This document shows, piece by piece, positions 1 to 8,753 of a DNA stretch of 64,000 nucleotides. The position numbers were made by a program, and so were the translations under genes. Positions within the stretch are counted from its first letter, which is position 1. Each line of letters opens with the position of its first letter. Source of the stretch: an uncultured bacterium (GTDB taxonomy: Bacteria > Cyanobacteriota > Vampirovibrionia > Gastranaerophilales > Gastranaerophilaceae); contig CASGEL010000006.1 of the NCBI GenBank assembly GCA_949300485.1, positions 81,579 through 145,578 of the forward strand, in the 5' to 3' direction. A model generated the notes under the pieces. The model saw only the letters and a list, made by a program, of their open reading frames with translations. It was not told the origin of the DNA and made no database searches.

Positions 1-428
1 TCTGAAATGAGATTTAGTTTATCCTCATCCACGCAATCAGGTCTTGTTCCTATAGATAAACCAACAATATCCGGATGTGTAAGTGCTGATTTATATATTT
101 TTTCAAGTTCATTTACAGGTTTATAAGTGTTGGTGTATGCTTGAAAATAAGACATGAATTTTTCGGCTTTGAACCTGTCGTGCAGAGTCTTTGCACCAAT
201 TTTTACCTGTTCTTCTATTGATAAAAGATTAGAATGCGCTTGAGAAAAACTTCCGCCGTCATCACAAAAAATACAACCACCTTTAGATATTGTTCCATCT
301 CTGTTTGGACATGAAAATCCTGCATCAATTGTTATTTTATAAACCTTTGCGCCAAACTTATTTTTAAGGAATGCACTAAATTGGTTGTATCTTTTGTCTG
401 TGTTATTAAAAAACATTGCTTCAGTCAT
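1..428 (-). CDS. TIGR01212-type (YhcC-like) radical SAM protein, partial
   Basis: This is the N-terminal 142 residues of a gene that runs off the left edge of the window. The translation begins MTEAMFFNNTDKRYNQF and contains the iron-sulphur motif as CPNRDGT followed by GGCIFC (Cx9-10CxxC, residues about 36-49), then FCDDGG. This spacing is typical of the YhcC/Elp3-like radical SAM family rather than the classic CxxxCxxC. A later GLSIGTRPDC segment also fits the family. The enzyme would bind a 4Fe-4S cluster and S-adenosylmethionine in the cytoplasm; the substrate of this family is not established. The C-terminal half is not visible, so completeness cannot be judged. It is followed upstream on the same strand by a small zinc-ribbon gene. 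Confidence 0.8.
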   Translation of the reverse strand, partial: MTEAMFFNNTDKRYNQFSAFLKNKFGAKVYKITIDAGFSCPNRDGTISKGGCIFCDDGGSFSQAHSNLLSIEEQVKIGAKTLHDRFKAEKFMSYFQAYTNTYKPVNELEKIYKSALTHPDIVGLSIGTRPDCVDEDKLNLIS

Positions 429-458
429 AAATTCTTTGGATATTTATCCTTTAGAAAA

Positions 459-629
459 TTATTTATTATCTTCTTCGTTGTCATAAATCGGATAAACGTA
501 ATGTTCACCGCAATTTGGACAAACTACTTCTTGCTGCTTTCCGTCTTCTAATTGAGCTACTTCAAACAAGCATTTACATCCGGATTGTACACATCTGATT
601 GCCCATGTCGGTCTTATTAATCTTGCCAT
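459..629 (-). CDS. small zinc-ribbon protein, 56 aa
   Basis: A short reading frame begins MARLIRPTWAIRCVQSGCKC and ends YVYPIYDNEEDNK. It has an AGAGGG ribosome binding site upstream of the ATG. Four cysteines form two pairs, C-x4-C-x-C and CPNCG, which would fit a single zinc ribbon. It lies on the minus strand 30 bases upstream of the radical SAM gene and could be cotranscribed with it. It is too short for classification; a role as a small RNA-, DNA- or protein-binding zinc ribbon is only an inference. The good ribosome binding site and conserved-looking cysteine pattern argue that it is a real gene. Confidence 0.65.
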   Translation of the reverse strand: MARLIRPTWAIRCVQSGCKCLFEVAQLEDGKQQEVVCPNCGEHYVYPIYDNEEDNK

Positions 630-781
630 ATTTTATACCCTCTTTTCCTTTTCTACAAATTGATTTTAACACTTAAGAGTGTAAGTTGCAAGTTTTATTT
701 GATGATGAAATATGATGTTTGCAGGGCTAAAATTTTATTTTTGTTATTTTTATAGTATTATGATTTTAAAGGATTTATACT

Positions 782-2065
782 ATGCAGTTTATAGATAAGG
801 CAAAAATAAAAATTAGCTCCGGTAAAGGCGGTAACGGTGTTGTAGCTTGGCGTCGTGAAAAATTTGTGGATAAAGGTGGACCAGCTGGAGGTGACGGCGG
901 CAAAGGTGGTAGTGTATATTTAATTGCAGATGAGGGTTTATCAACTCTTCTTGATTTTACCTACCGTTCTATATTCAAAGCTGATAACGGAGAAAATGGC
1001 TTCAAAAAAAGTATGCATGGAAAAAGTGCCAGAGATTTGTATATAAAGGTTCCGGTAGGAACTATCGTCAAGGATTTGAAATCTGGAAATATAATTGCAG
1101 ATTTAATTGAACATGGTCAGTCTGTTCTTGTTGCAAAAGGCGGCAGAGGCGGTAGAGGAAATACTCATTTTTGTACTCCGCAAAACAGAGCTCCGCAATA
1201 TTGTGAGCCTGGTGAGCCCGGTATAGAAAGAGAATTGCAGCTTGAGTTAAAACTGTTAGCAGATGTCGGCTTATTAGGCTTTCCAAATGCTGGAAAATCA
1301 ACCTTCATAAGCAGAGTTTCCGCAGCTAAACCTAAAATTGCAGATTATCCGTTCACAACTATTGTTCCAAATTTAGGTGTTGTAAGAAAAACTAATGGAG
1401 ATGGATATGTAATTGCAGATATTCCGGGGCTCATCGAGGGAGCTTCTGAAGGTGTTGGCCTTGGTCATGATTTTTTGCGTCATATAGAAAGATGCAGGTT
1501 TTTGTTGCATATTGTTGATGGAACAGAAGAAAATCCTGTTAAAAACTATCAAATTATCAACTCTGAGCTTGAAAAATATTCAGAAAAACTCGCCAAACTT
1601 TATCAAGTTGTTGCTATAAATAAAATTGATGCGATAGATAAAGATAGGTTGTCTGAAATACAACAAGAATTTAAAAATATAGGAGTTGAACCATTCTGTA
1701 TTTCATCTGTTACAGGTGCAAATTTAGAGCAGCTCAAACATGAATTAGAACATAAAGTTGACACAATAGAAAAGCCGGCTTCAGAAGTTATAGTGGAAGA
1801 AGATATTGATGCGACAAATAATGATGATGGGTATTGGACTGTTCAGAAGATTAACAAAAATACTTATGTTGTTACAGGCGGAAGAATAATAAGAATTTCC
1901 CAGGTTACAGACCAGAGAAGTACTGAACAGGTTATAAGATTTCAAAATATAATGACATCTATGGGAATTATTGATGAATTAAAACGTCTGGGTATACAAA
2001 ATGGTGATACTGTTGTTGTCGGCAAGCTAGAACTTGAATACTGGGATGACGAAGTTTATAAATAA
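782..2065 (+). CDS. obgE: GTPase ObgE/CgtA
   Basis: This 427-residue protein is a full-length Obg GTPase, which acts in large ribosomal subunit maturation and stress control. The N-terminal Obg fold (residues 1-158) is rich in glycine repeats such as GGPAGGDGGKGG. The GTPase domain carries G1 GFPNAGKS (166-173), the G2 region YPFTT, G3 DIPG (213-216) and G4 NKID (280-283). A C-terminal OCT-like domain follows from about residue 350. It starts at an ATG and reads alone on the plus strand, with a hairpin downstream. No residue expected of the family appears to be missing. Confidence 0.96.
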   Translation: MQFIDKAKIKISSGKGGNGVVAWRREKFVDKGGPAGGDGGKGGSVYLIADEGLSTLLDFTYRSIFKADNGENGFKKSMHGKSARDLYIKVPVGTIVKDLKSGNIIADLIEHGQSVLVAKGGRGGRGNTHFCTPQNRAPQYCEPGEPGIERELQLELKLLADVGLLGFPNAGKSTFISRVSAAKPKIADYPFTTIVPNLGVVRKTNGDGYVIADIPGLIEGASEGVGLGHDFLRHIERCRFLLHIVDGTEENPVKNYQIINSELEKYSEKLAKLYQVVAINKIDAIDKDRLSEIQQEFKNIGVEPFCISSVTGANLEQLKHELEHKVDTIEKPASEVIVEEDIDATNNDDGYWTVQKINKNTYVVTGGRIIRISQVTDQRSTEQVIRFQNIMTSMGIIDELKRLGIQNGDTVVVGKLELEYWDDEVYK

Positions 2066-2110
2066 AAACTTGCTTAAAAGAGAGTTTTCTTGTTAGTCAG
2101 GATATTGCAT

Positions 2111-2150
2111 AAATATTGGTGAGCTAGTTTGATTTTGCCCACCAATATTT
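2111..2150. terminator. hairpin downstream of obgE
   Basis: An 11-bp perfect inverted repeat (AAATATTGGTG and CACCAATATTT) lies 45 bases after obgE with an 18-base loop. It lacks a long T tract, so it may be a weak terminator or an mRNA 3'-end stabilising hairpin. Confidence 0.5.
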
Positions 2151-2174
2151 AGATTTTACAAAAGTAGTTTAATT

Positions 2175-2336
2175 TTAGTCCTCGGGTATAAATAGTGGAG
2201 TTTTTGATAATAATTCTCTTGTGTGTTCATAGCAACAGCTGTGTTTTGTCAATTGCTGATATTCTCTCACGATATTTAATACATCATCTGTAGATAATTT
2301 AATAATCCTTCTTGTACCTTCAATAATTGTTGCCAT
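2175..2336 (-). CDS. hypothetical small protein, 53 aa
   Basis: A short frame on the minus strand encodes a protein beginning MATIIEGTRRIIKLSTDD and ending SKTPLFIPED. An AAAGGGA ribosome binding site precedes the ATG. The centre holds an adjacent cysteine pair in HSCCYEH, which might bind metal or form a disulphide, but nothing identifies a family. It sits alone between obgE and the terminator of the Gly/Met-rich gene. Being a single short frame in AT-rich DNA, it could be spurious, though its codon use resembles that of the neighbours. Confidence 0.5.
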   Translation of the reverse strand: MATIIEGTRRIIKLSTDDVLNIVREYQQLTKHSCCYEHTRELLSKTPLFIPED

Positions 2337-2424
2337 ACCATAATCCCTTTCTTTTTTTATTAAGTTCGGGATAAATTTTAACCTTCTTTAATAGATCATT
2401 TGAATAGTTTAAAAATTTTTATTC

Positions 2425-2462
2425 AATAAAAAAGGATGAATTTAAATCCATCCTTTTTTATT
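2425..2462 (-). terminator. Rho-independent terminator of the Gly/Met-rich protein gene
   Basis: A 14-bp perfect stem (AATAAAAAAGGATG with CATCCTTTTTTATT) lies immediately after the stop codon of the minus-strand gene. The T-rich 3' arm makes it a plausible terminator for minus-strand transcription. Confidence 0.8.
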
Positions 2463-2463
2463 G

Positions 2464-3648
2464 CTAGTCTTTTTGCCAAAAAGGTTTTCCGAAAGGTATT
2501 TTTGACTCTTTTACTTTTTGTTCTGCTAATTCTATTATTTGTTCATCTGTCTTTCCTTTTATCTCTTCTGCACTGAGTGTTATGTCACCGGCATTTATAT
2601 CAGGTGCGGGTATATGAACCGTTACAGAGTTGTCATTATTTCTTGTAATTGTTCGCCCATTGTTTATTTGTGGTGTGGATTCTTGAGTAGTTCTAGTTCT
2701 AGTTCTAGTACTAGTACTCGTACTGCTTTTGCTAGTGATATCTATACTTCCGGCTCCGGTATCCCCATCATATTGGTTAAGACCAAAGGTTCCATCTGCA
2801 TTTTTTTCAAGTCTGTAGATATCGCCTTTTCCATCCATTGATTTATAATATGCTTGTCCGCTGTTATCAACATGGTCGAATTGATATCTATAACCCTTTA
2901 TTGTAAGTTGTCCAGGGAAACCTTTTGAGCTTGATGAAGCTCCGCCTATTTCGGTTTTACCGTTTATTGCTTGTCCGCCGCCTTCAGCAAAGTCGTTAAC
3001 AGAAATGTTGCCTTTATAATTCTTTATGTCATCTGCAGTTGCTTTACTCCAACCATTTCCGTTTTCGTTACCATTTTTTGGTGCTTCTTCAGCCGTTTTT
3101 TTAGCATTAGGATCTTCTGCATTAGGATCTTCTGCTTTTGGAGCTTCTTTAGGTCCTTGAGGTTCTTCGCTCTTATGTTTCAATAATTTATCGCACATTT
3201 CATCGAAGTTGCCTTCTTCGTGTACTGTTTGATCTTTATTAACCGCATCGTAGTGTCCGTTGCCGTCTGATGTGATAACCCAATCCGGGAACATCTTTTG
3301 AAGATCGGCAAGTCTATCGCCTTTTTGTTGCTGCTGAGGCTGCATTTGAGCTTGGTTAATCATTCCAAACGGGCTAAATCCACCCATCATAGGCATACCC
3401 ATTCCCATACCGAACATGTTTCCTCCAAACAGACCACCGCCGAATAATCCGCCGAATAATCCGGACATAAAGCCCCAAAATCCTGTCGGACCATTGTTAA
3501 TAGTTACGTTGGTCGTTTTGGTGTATGAACCGCCGCCAAAGTGTATCGGACGTCCTCCGCCTCTTACCATAACTTTTGGGTTTCGTGCTACTTGTCCGCT
3601 GTTCACGTATCTTAGGTTGAATGCTTTACCAAATCCGTAAATGCCCAT
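2464..3648 (-). CDS. Gly/Met-rich low-complexity protein, 394 aa
   Basis: I do not recognise the family. The N-terminal third is glycine-, phenylalanine- and methionine-rich, with runs such as GLFGGLFGGGLFGG (about 63-76) and MFGMGMGMPMMGGF. A Gln-rich stretch follows, then a conserved-looking block MFPDWVITSDGNGHYDAVN. Next is a duplicated AEDPN spacer, a folded-looking region (YRYQFDHVDNSGQAYYKSMDGKGDIYRLE) and a Ser/Thr/Arg repeat STSTSTRTRTRTT. There is no signal peptide. The overall look is of a structural or surface protein with flexible linkers. It is preceded by the same promoter-like box as the small-protein cluster at 17 kb, so it probably shares their regulation. The coding sequence contains simple repeats that may be length-variable. 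Confidence 0.75.
   Translation of the reverse strand: MGIYGFGKAFNLRYVNSGQVARNPKVMVRGGGRPIHFGGGSYTKTTNVTINNGPTGFWGFMSGLFGGLFGGGLFGGNMFGMGMGMPMMGGFSPFGMINQAQMQPQQQQKGDRLADLQKMFPDWVITSDGNGHYDAVNKDQTVHEEGNFDEMCDKLLKHKSEEPQGPKEAPKAEDPNAEDPNAKKTAEEAPKNGNENGNGWSKATADDIKNYKGNISVNDFAEGGGQAINGKTEIGGASSSSKGFPGQLTIKGYRYQFDHVDNSGQAYYKSMDGKGDIYRLEKNADGTFGLNQYDGDTGAGSIDITSKSSTSTSTRTRTRTTQESTPQINNGRTITRNNDNSVTVHIPAPDINAGDITLSAEEIKGKTDEQIIELAEQKVKESKIPFGKPFWQKD
2688..2730. repeat. 6-bp microsatellite within the Gly/Met-rich protein gene
   Basis: Hexamer-like units built from AGTTCT and AGTACT repeat in tandem and encode the Ser-Thr then Arg-Thr dipeptide run. Such tracts can change length by slippage while keeping the frame. 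Confidence 0.6.
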
Positions 3649-3674
3649 ATACTTGTCCTCTTATTTAATACTTT

Positions 3675-3708
3675 ATATATATAAAGTATATACTAATTAA
3701 ATAATTGC
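3675..3708 (-). promoter_or_regulatory. GCAATT-N18-TTATATATA promoter-like box (member E)
   Basis: On the minus strand GCAATT (3708-3703) is followed after exactly 18 bases by TTATATATATAAAG starting at 3684. The spacer ends TATACT, as in the copies at 17-20 kb. It lies about 27 bases upstream of the ATG of the Gly/Met-rich protein. Confidence 0.65.
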
Positions 3709-3792
3709 TTATATACTGGAGTTATTGTTACAAAACTTAATATTTATAATCTGTCCTTTCAGTTTTTTTGAATTCTCTGTCTTTCTTTTTGT

Positions 3793-3844
3793 TAAAATAA
3801 GCAGGATTGTTAATTTTTTACTTCTAACCTTCCTGCTTATTTTA
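3793..3844 (-). terminator. terminator of the 242-aa protein gene
   Basis: A 14-bp perfect inverted repeat (TAAAATAAGCAGGA with TCCTGCTTATTTTA) with a 24-base loop lies 17 bases past the stop codon of the minus-strand gene. The T-rich end of the minus-strand RNA suits intrinsic termination. Confidence 0.65.
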
Positions 3845-3861
3845 TTTGAAGTTTTATTCTT

Positions 3862-4590
3862 TTATGCAAATAAACTTCCGTTGTTTGTGTAAGATGATTT
3901 TATTGCAGATGTTCCAAGTTTTGCTGCTGCTCCTGCTAATGGGTTATAAAAAGAAAGTGCTGTTGCGCCTATATCTGCAATTCCGCTTAATAAAGATCCG
4001 CTTCCTGAATTTTGTGCATTATATGCATTGGCATTATAGTTATTTCCTGATTCTGCATTTGATTGAGCTGCCTGCATGTAGCTTAAAATATTATTGTTCA
4101 TAATGGTATTCAGGTTGCTCAATAGTGTAATGTAATTTATTCTGTTTGCCATTTCATTTGAGTATAATTCATCCTGCTTCATCAGAATAGAATCACTTAA
4201 ATCTGCAACAGCTTGAGCTTTGTTATCTGTGATGTTGCTCAAGTTATCCATAAATATTGAATTATCAAAGTTCCCAAATCTTGATGCAATGTCATTTTTT
4301 AATGCCGTTTCCATTGGGGTATAAATACTGTTAATCTGGTCGATGCCTTCTTGCTTGTATGCATCAAGCTGATTGTTCCACTGCTGTTGTTTTTCATCAG
4401 AAATTTCAAACAAATTTCCCAATGATGTTGCTAAATTGTTTTGGATGCTGTCATAGATGTTTTTTTCAGTATCGGACATATTGTAAGAACTGCTTATCGT
4501 ACCATCCTTTTTTGAGGTTGAAGCTACAGTATTTCCGTTTACTACAATACTTCCTGATGAATAATTAGGATATTTTGATTTCTTTCCCAT
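3862..4590 (-). CDS. hypothetical protein, 242 aa, Asn/Ser-rich, hydrophobic C-terminus
   Basis: The chosen start (MGKKSKYPNYSSG) has an AAAGGA ribosome binding site; an ATG six codons upstream would place that site inside the gene. The protein has a polar N-terminus, a long probably helical middle (SIQNNLATSLGNLFEI to NRINYITLLSNLNTIM) rich in Asn and Gln, then a Gly/Ala segment (SGIADIGATALSFYNPLAGAAAKLG). There is no signal peptide. The layout of long helices followed by a Gly/Ala tail recalls some phage internal or tail-associated proteins, but there are no phage genes nearby, so that is only a weak analogy. A sigma70-type TATAAT lies upstream near 4657. Confidence 0.65.
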   Translation of the reverse strand: MGKKSKYPNYSSGSIVVNGNTVASTSKKDGTISSSYNMSDTEKNIYDSIQNNLATSLGNLFEISDEKQQQWNNQLDAYKQEGIDQINSIYTPMETALKNDIASRFGNFDNSIFMDNLSNITDNKAQAVADLSDSILMKQDELYSNEMANRINYITLLSNLNTIMNNNILSYMQAAQSNAESGNNYNANAYNAQNSGSGSLLSGIADIGATALSFYNPLAGAAAKLGTSAIKSSYTNNGSLFA

Positions 4591-4736
4591 ATAAATATTT
4601 CCTTTCATATTAAGGACAATATTTAATGGAAATCAAGTGGCTAGGATATAATCATTATAACATTTTTTCCATCTTTTGTAAAGTTAGTTTTATATAATTT
4701 GAAATTTATTTGTCCTCGTATCATAATAAAATTATT

Positions 4737-7571
4737 ATGGCTGATAAGATTAAAGTAGTCGGAGCTAAAGAGCATAATTTAAAAAATGTATCAATAGAAC
4801 TCCCAAAAAATGAGCTGATTGTATTTACAGGAGTATCGGGATCAGGTAAAAGTTCACTGGCATTTGATACTATTTTTGCCGAAGGTCAAAGACGCTATGT
4901 AGAAAGTTTATCTACATACGCAAGACAGTTTTTGGGCCAGTTGGATAAACCGAATGTCGAGTATATTGATGGATTGTCTCCGGCTATTTCTATTGATCAA
5001 AAATCAAAAAGCAACAATCCAAGGTCTACTGTCGGTACTATAACAGAAATTTATGATTATTTAAGACTTTTATATGCAAGAATTGGTACTCCGTTTTGTC
5101 CTGTTTGCGGAAAAAAAATAAAACCTCAAACATTAGATGAAATCGTTAATAAGATTATTGCACTTGGAGAAGGAGTTAAAATCCAGATTTTGGCTCCTGT
5201 TGTAAGGGGCAAGAAGGGTGAATATTCGTCATTATTTGAAGAACTGCGCCAGGAAGGCTTTGTCAGGGTTAAGGCAGACGGCGAGGTATTTAATCTTGAT
5301 GAAGATGAAATAGAGTTAGCGAAGACTAAAAAACACGATATTTCTATTGTTGTGGATAGAATTGTCGTGAAAGAATCCGCAATGTCAAGGATAGCTGATA
5401 GTGTTCAAATTTCTTTAAAGAAATCCGACGGGATTGTTATTGTCGATGTTGTCGGCGATAAAGAAATTATCTTTAGTGAAAAACTTGCGTGTCCTGACTG
5501 TAATATAAGTTTTGAAGAATTAACTCCGCGCATATTTTCATTTAATGCTCCATATGGAGCTTGTGAAAGATGTTCAGGTCTAGGTGCTGATTTTATTGTG
5601 GATCCTGACTTGGTAGTTCCTGATAAATCGTTATCTATAAATGATGGTGCAATTTATGCTTGGGCAACAAGAAGTGCAACAACTTACTATCATGATTTAT
5701 TGAGTTCTGTTTGCTCAGCTTATGATATTGATATGAATACTCCTTTTGAAAATTTAACTAAGGAGCAGCAAAATATTATACTGTATGGATCAGAGGATCC
5801 TATAAAAATAAGAGTAAAACAATTTGGAACAAGTCGTTATCAGACAAATCTCCAGCCATTTGTCGGTGTAATTCCGTTTTTGGAAAAACGATATAATGAT
5901 TCTAATGGTGATTATTGGAGAGAAGAAATTGAAAAGTTCATGGTTGCAAAACCTTGTCCTGTTTGCGGCGGTGCAAGGTTAAAACCATTTCCTTTGGCCG
6001 TCAGAATTAAGGATAAGAATATTTATGAATTTACCAAAATGTCTGTGGATGATGAATTGAAATTTATTACCGAATTGTATCTAGATTTAAATGAGTATCA
6101 ATTGAATATTGCAAAACAAATTCTGGATGAGATTAGAGCCAGATTAAAATTCTTAAGTGATGTCGGTTTGCATTATCTTGATCTTGCTCGTATGGCAGGA
6201 ACTTTATCTGGCGGAGAATCTCAGCGTATTCGTTTGGCTTCTCAAATAGGCAGCGGATTGAGCGGTGTTTTGTATGTCTTGGATGAGCCTTCTATTGGCT
6301 TGCACCAAAGAGATAATGATATGCTTATTAAAACGCTTTTCAAATTGAGAAATTTAGGAAATACTTTAATTGTAGTTGAGCACGATGAGGATACTATAAG
6401 AAGTGCCGATTATATTGTTGATATCGGCCCTAAAGCAGGAGTTGCCGGCGGTAAAATTATTGCAAAAGGTTCTGTTGATGATATTATTGCCGCAAAATCT
6501 TCAATAACAGGCAAATATTTGAGCGGCGAAAAATTCATTCCGTTACCTTCTAAAATTCGTGAGGGAAACGGCAAGTTTTTACAGATAAAAAATGCATATT
6601 TAAATAATTTAAAACATATAGATGTAGATATTCCATTAGGAAAAATTGTAGTTTTAACAGGAGTATCAGGTTCAGGAAAGTCAACGCTGATGCAGGAGAT
6701 TTTGTTTGAATATGCAGCGCACAAATTAAGAAAAAATAAGCCTAAGCCTCAAGGGGTAGATGAAATTTTAGGTTTTGAAAATATCGATAAAGTTATTGAT
6801 ATTGATCAATCTCCAATAGGCAGAACCCCTCGTTCTAATCCTGCTACTTATACAGATGTGTTTACTCCAATCAGAGAATTGTATGCAAGGACAAATGAAT
6901 CGAAAGTCAGAGGATATAAGCCGGGCAGGTTTAGTTTTAATGTAAAAGGCGGCAGGTGTGAAGCTTGTAAAGGCGATGGTCTTGTAAAAATTGAAATGAA
7001 TTTTTTGTCAGATGTTTATGTAAAATGTGATGTATGTAAAGGTAAACGCTATAATAGAGAAACTCTGGAAGTTAAATATAAGGGTAAAACTATTTCAGAT
7101 GTTTTAGATATGAGTGTTAAAGAAGCCTTGGAGTTTTTCGACAGTATACCTTCTATTAAAAATAAATTGCAGACTTTAAATGACGTTGGTTTGGATTATA
7201 TGAAACTGGGACAAAGTGCTACTACATTGTCTGGCGGTGAAGCTCAAAGAATTAAATTAGCTTCTGAATTGAATAAACGCTCTACAGGCAAAACCTTATA
7301 TTTACTTGATGAGCCTTCTGTGGGGTTACATTGGGCGGATTTGGATAAGCTCGTTAAAATTATACAAGCATTGGCTGATCAGGGTAACACAATTTTAATG
7401 ATTGAACATAATTTAGATTTAATTAAAATCGCAGATCATATTATTGATTTAGGCCCTGAGGGTGGTGTCGACGGCGGAACGATAGTCGCTCAGGGTACGC
7501 CTTCTGATATTGTTAAATGTAAAGATTCTTATACAGGAAAATATTTGGCTAAATATCTTAAAAAAGCTTGA
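4737..7571 (+). CDS. uvrA: excinuclease ABC subunit UvrA
   Basis: UvrA is the damage-recognition ATPase of nucleotide excision repair and works with UvrB and UvrC. From the ATG at 4737 (MADKIKVVGAKEHNLKNV) the protein is 944 residues, the normal length. It shows the first Walker A GVSGSGKSS (about 32-40), the zinc-finger pairs CPVCGKK, CPDC/CERCSG and CPVCGGARLKP, the first ABC signature LSGGESQRI, a second Walker A GVSGSGKST, CEACKGDG and CDVCKGKR, and the second signature LSGGEAQRI. A TTG nine codons upstream is rejected because the family begins near MADKI. The promoter is probably the TATAAT at 4692-4697. No clear Shine-Dalgarno sequence precedes the ATG. Confidence 0.97.
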   Translation: MADKIKVVGAKEHNLKNVSIELPKNELIVFTGVSGSGKSSLAFDTIFAEGQRRYVESLSTYARQFLGQLDKPNVEYIDGLSPAISIDQKSKSNNPRSTVGTITEIYDYLRLLYARIGTPFCPVCGKKIKPQTLDEIVNKIIALGEGVKIQILAPVVRGKKGEYSSLFEELRQEGFVRVKADGEVFNLDEDEIELAKTKKHDISIVVDRIVVKESAMSRIADSVQISLKKSDGIVIVDVVGDKEIIFSEKLACPDCNISFEELTPRIFSFNAPYGACERCSGLGADFIVDPDLVVPDKSLSINDGAIYAWATRSATTYYHDLLSSVCSAYDIDMNTPFENLTKEQQNIILYGSEDPIKIRVKQFGTSRYQTNLQPFVGVIPFLEKRYNDSNGDYWREEIEKFMVAKPCPVCGGARLKPFPLAVRIKDKNIYEFTKMSVDDELKFITELYLDLNEYQLNIAKQILDEIRARLKFLSDVGLHYLDLARMAGTLSGGESQRIRLASQIGSGLSGVLYVLDEPSIGLHQRDNDMLIKTLFKLRNLGNTLIVVEHDEDTIRSADYIVDIGPKAGVAGGKIIAKGSVDDIIAAKSSITGKYLSGEKFIPLPSKIREGNGKFLQIKNAYLNNLKHIDVDIPLGKIVVLTGVSGSGKSTLMQEILFEYAAHKLRKNKPKPQGVDEILGFENIDKVIDIDQSPIGRTPRSNPATYTDVFTPIRELYARTNESKVRGYKPGRFSFNVKGGRCEACKGDGLVKIEMNFLSDVYVKCDVCKGKRYNRETLEVKYKGKTISDVLDMSVKEALEFFDSIPSIKNKLQTLNDVGLDYMKLGQSATTLSGGEAQRIKLASELNKRSTGKTLYLLDEPSVGLHWADLDKLVKIIQALADQGNTILMIEHNLDLIKIADHIIDLGPEGGVDGGTIVAQGTPSDIVKCKDSYTGKYLAKYLKKA

Positions 7572-7637
7572 CATCATTGATTATTTGAATTTTATTAAAT
7601 AATTTGTTATTATATATTCATAAGTAAGGTTGCTTAT

Positions 7638-8297
7638 ATGTGGCAAAAAAATATATTTTCAGGTTTTTTAATAATAATATCTTGTATGTATACACAAGCA
7701 TATGCGCAGACTGTTGAAGTCCTCTCTCTTGATAATTTTTCAACCGAGAATCCTCCACAGTCAATTTCAATAAAACTTCTTGAACCTTTAGAAGTATCTG
7801 AAAATGAATTTTATAAGGCAGGAGTTATTATGAAAGGCGATTTGTTTGACGTAGTCAGTCCTAAAAGATTGAAACGAGATGCTGATTTTTCATTTAAACC
7901 TGTAACGATTACAGATTTGGATGGGAAAACATACCAGATAGAATCGAACATTAAAGCTTCATATACAACACCTATTGATAAAGGTAAAGTTGCAAAAAAT
8001 GCAGCTCTTGGAGTCGGTAGTTTCTTTGTAAAGGGACTGTCTGTCGGAGTTGCTGCAGTATCAGGTGCAGTAAAAAATGAGGAAGGAAATAGATTTAAAT
8101 CTTCTGCTGTTTCTGCATATGAGGCATCTCCTTTTTCATATGTTGAAAAAGGACAAGATATTTCTATCGCTCAGAATCAAGTATTTTTCTTAAAATTTTC
8201 AATTCCTAAGGATAAGAAAGATTCAGAACAAATAGATATCGAAAGTAATAATGTTATACAAGGTCAAAATTATACATATCAAATAGAAAAGGAGTAA
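7638..8297 (+). CDS. secreted protein of unknown function, 219 aa
   Basis: A signal peptide (hydrophobic stretch ending TQAYAQ, residues about 6-24) is followed by VEVLSLDNFSTENPPQSISIKL. This opening is clearly related to that of the next gene (IQVTALEDFQTANPPQVLHIQM), so the two are tandem paralogs. The rest is beta-rich looking, with a Gly/Ala/Val patch around residues 115-140 (AALGVGSFFVKGLSVGVAAVSG) that could insert in or touch a membrane. No known domain is recognised. The seven-base gap to the next gene indicates one transcript. A periplasmic or surface location is inferred from the signal peptide. Confidence 0.75.
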   Translation: MWQKNIFSGFLIIISCMYTQAYAQTVEVLSLDNFSTENPPQSISIKLLEPLEVSENEFYKAGVIMKGDLFDVVSPKRLKRDADFSFKPVTITDLDGKTYQIESNIKASYTTPIDKGKVAKNAALGVGSFFVKGLSVGVAAVSGAVKNEEGNRFKSSAVSAYEASPFSYVEKGQDISIAQNQVFFLKFSIPKDKKDSEQIDIESNNVIQGQNYTYQIEKE

Positions 8298-8304
8298 GTA
8301 AAAG

Positions 8305-8721
8305 ATGAAAAGATTATTTATGGCGTTTACGGCTTTTGTTCTTACTTTATCTTTATGCCAGGGCGCAGATGCTAAAACAATTCAGGTTACGGCTTTGGAA
8401 GATTTTCAAACAGCTAATCCTCCGCAAGTCTTGCATATTCAAATGAATGCTAATACAAGGTTAAATTATGATTTGATGCTGTTTCAAGGATTTCAGGTTA
8501 CAGGAAAGGTTCAGCCTCAACAAAATGGCGGGTTTGTTTTTATTCCTGTTAGCTATGTAAACTATCAGGAAGAACAAATTCCTATTCAAAAAGAGGTCCC
8601 TGCTGTATATAAAGGAAAAGCAGGTTTGATTCGTCGTAATCAGCCATTCCAATTAGTATTTCCTAATAATGGACCTGATACATTTCAATATTATGTACCA
8701 AGCAGCAGTGATATGAATTAG
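8305..8721 (+). CDS. secreted protein of unknown function, 138 aa, paralog of the upstream gene
   Basis: This protein has a signal peptide ending near GADA (residue 23) and a mature part starting KTIQVTALEDFQTANPPQ. That motif matches the upstream protein, so this is a shorter paralog without the Gly/Ala membrane-like patch. The remainder (QGFQVTGKVQPQQNGGFVFIPVSYV) looks like a small beta domain. A ribosome binding site GGAG sits in the short gap after the previous stop, and a strong terminator follows. The function is unknown; the pair may form a complex in the envelope, which is only an inference from adjacency and similarity. Confidence 0.75.
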   Translation: MKRLFMAFTAFVLTLSLCQGADAKTIQVTALEDFQTANPPQVLHIQMNANTRLNYDLMLFQGFQVTGKVQPQQNGGFVFIPVSYVNYQEEQIPIQKEVPAVYKGKAGLIRRNQPFQLVFPNNGPDTFQYYVPSSSDMN

Positions 8722-8753
8722 TTAATATTATCAGATTAGATAGATAAAAAAAT

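Noticed and set aside
2688..3140. CRISPR or other array-like repeats in the Gly/Met-rich gene
   Set aside because: The repeats are simple hexamers and a duplicated 15-base unit within one reading frame, with no spacers.
3846..4103. Plus-strand reading frames opposite the 2464-4590 genes
   Set aside because: They are antisense to better-supported genes, lack ribosome binding sites and encode compositionally odd hydrophobic products.
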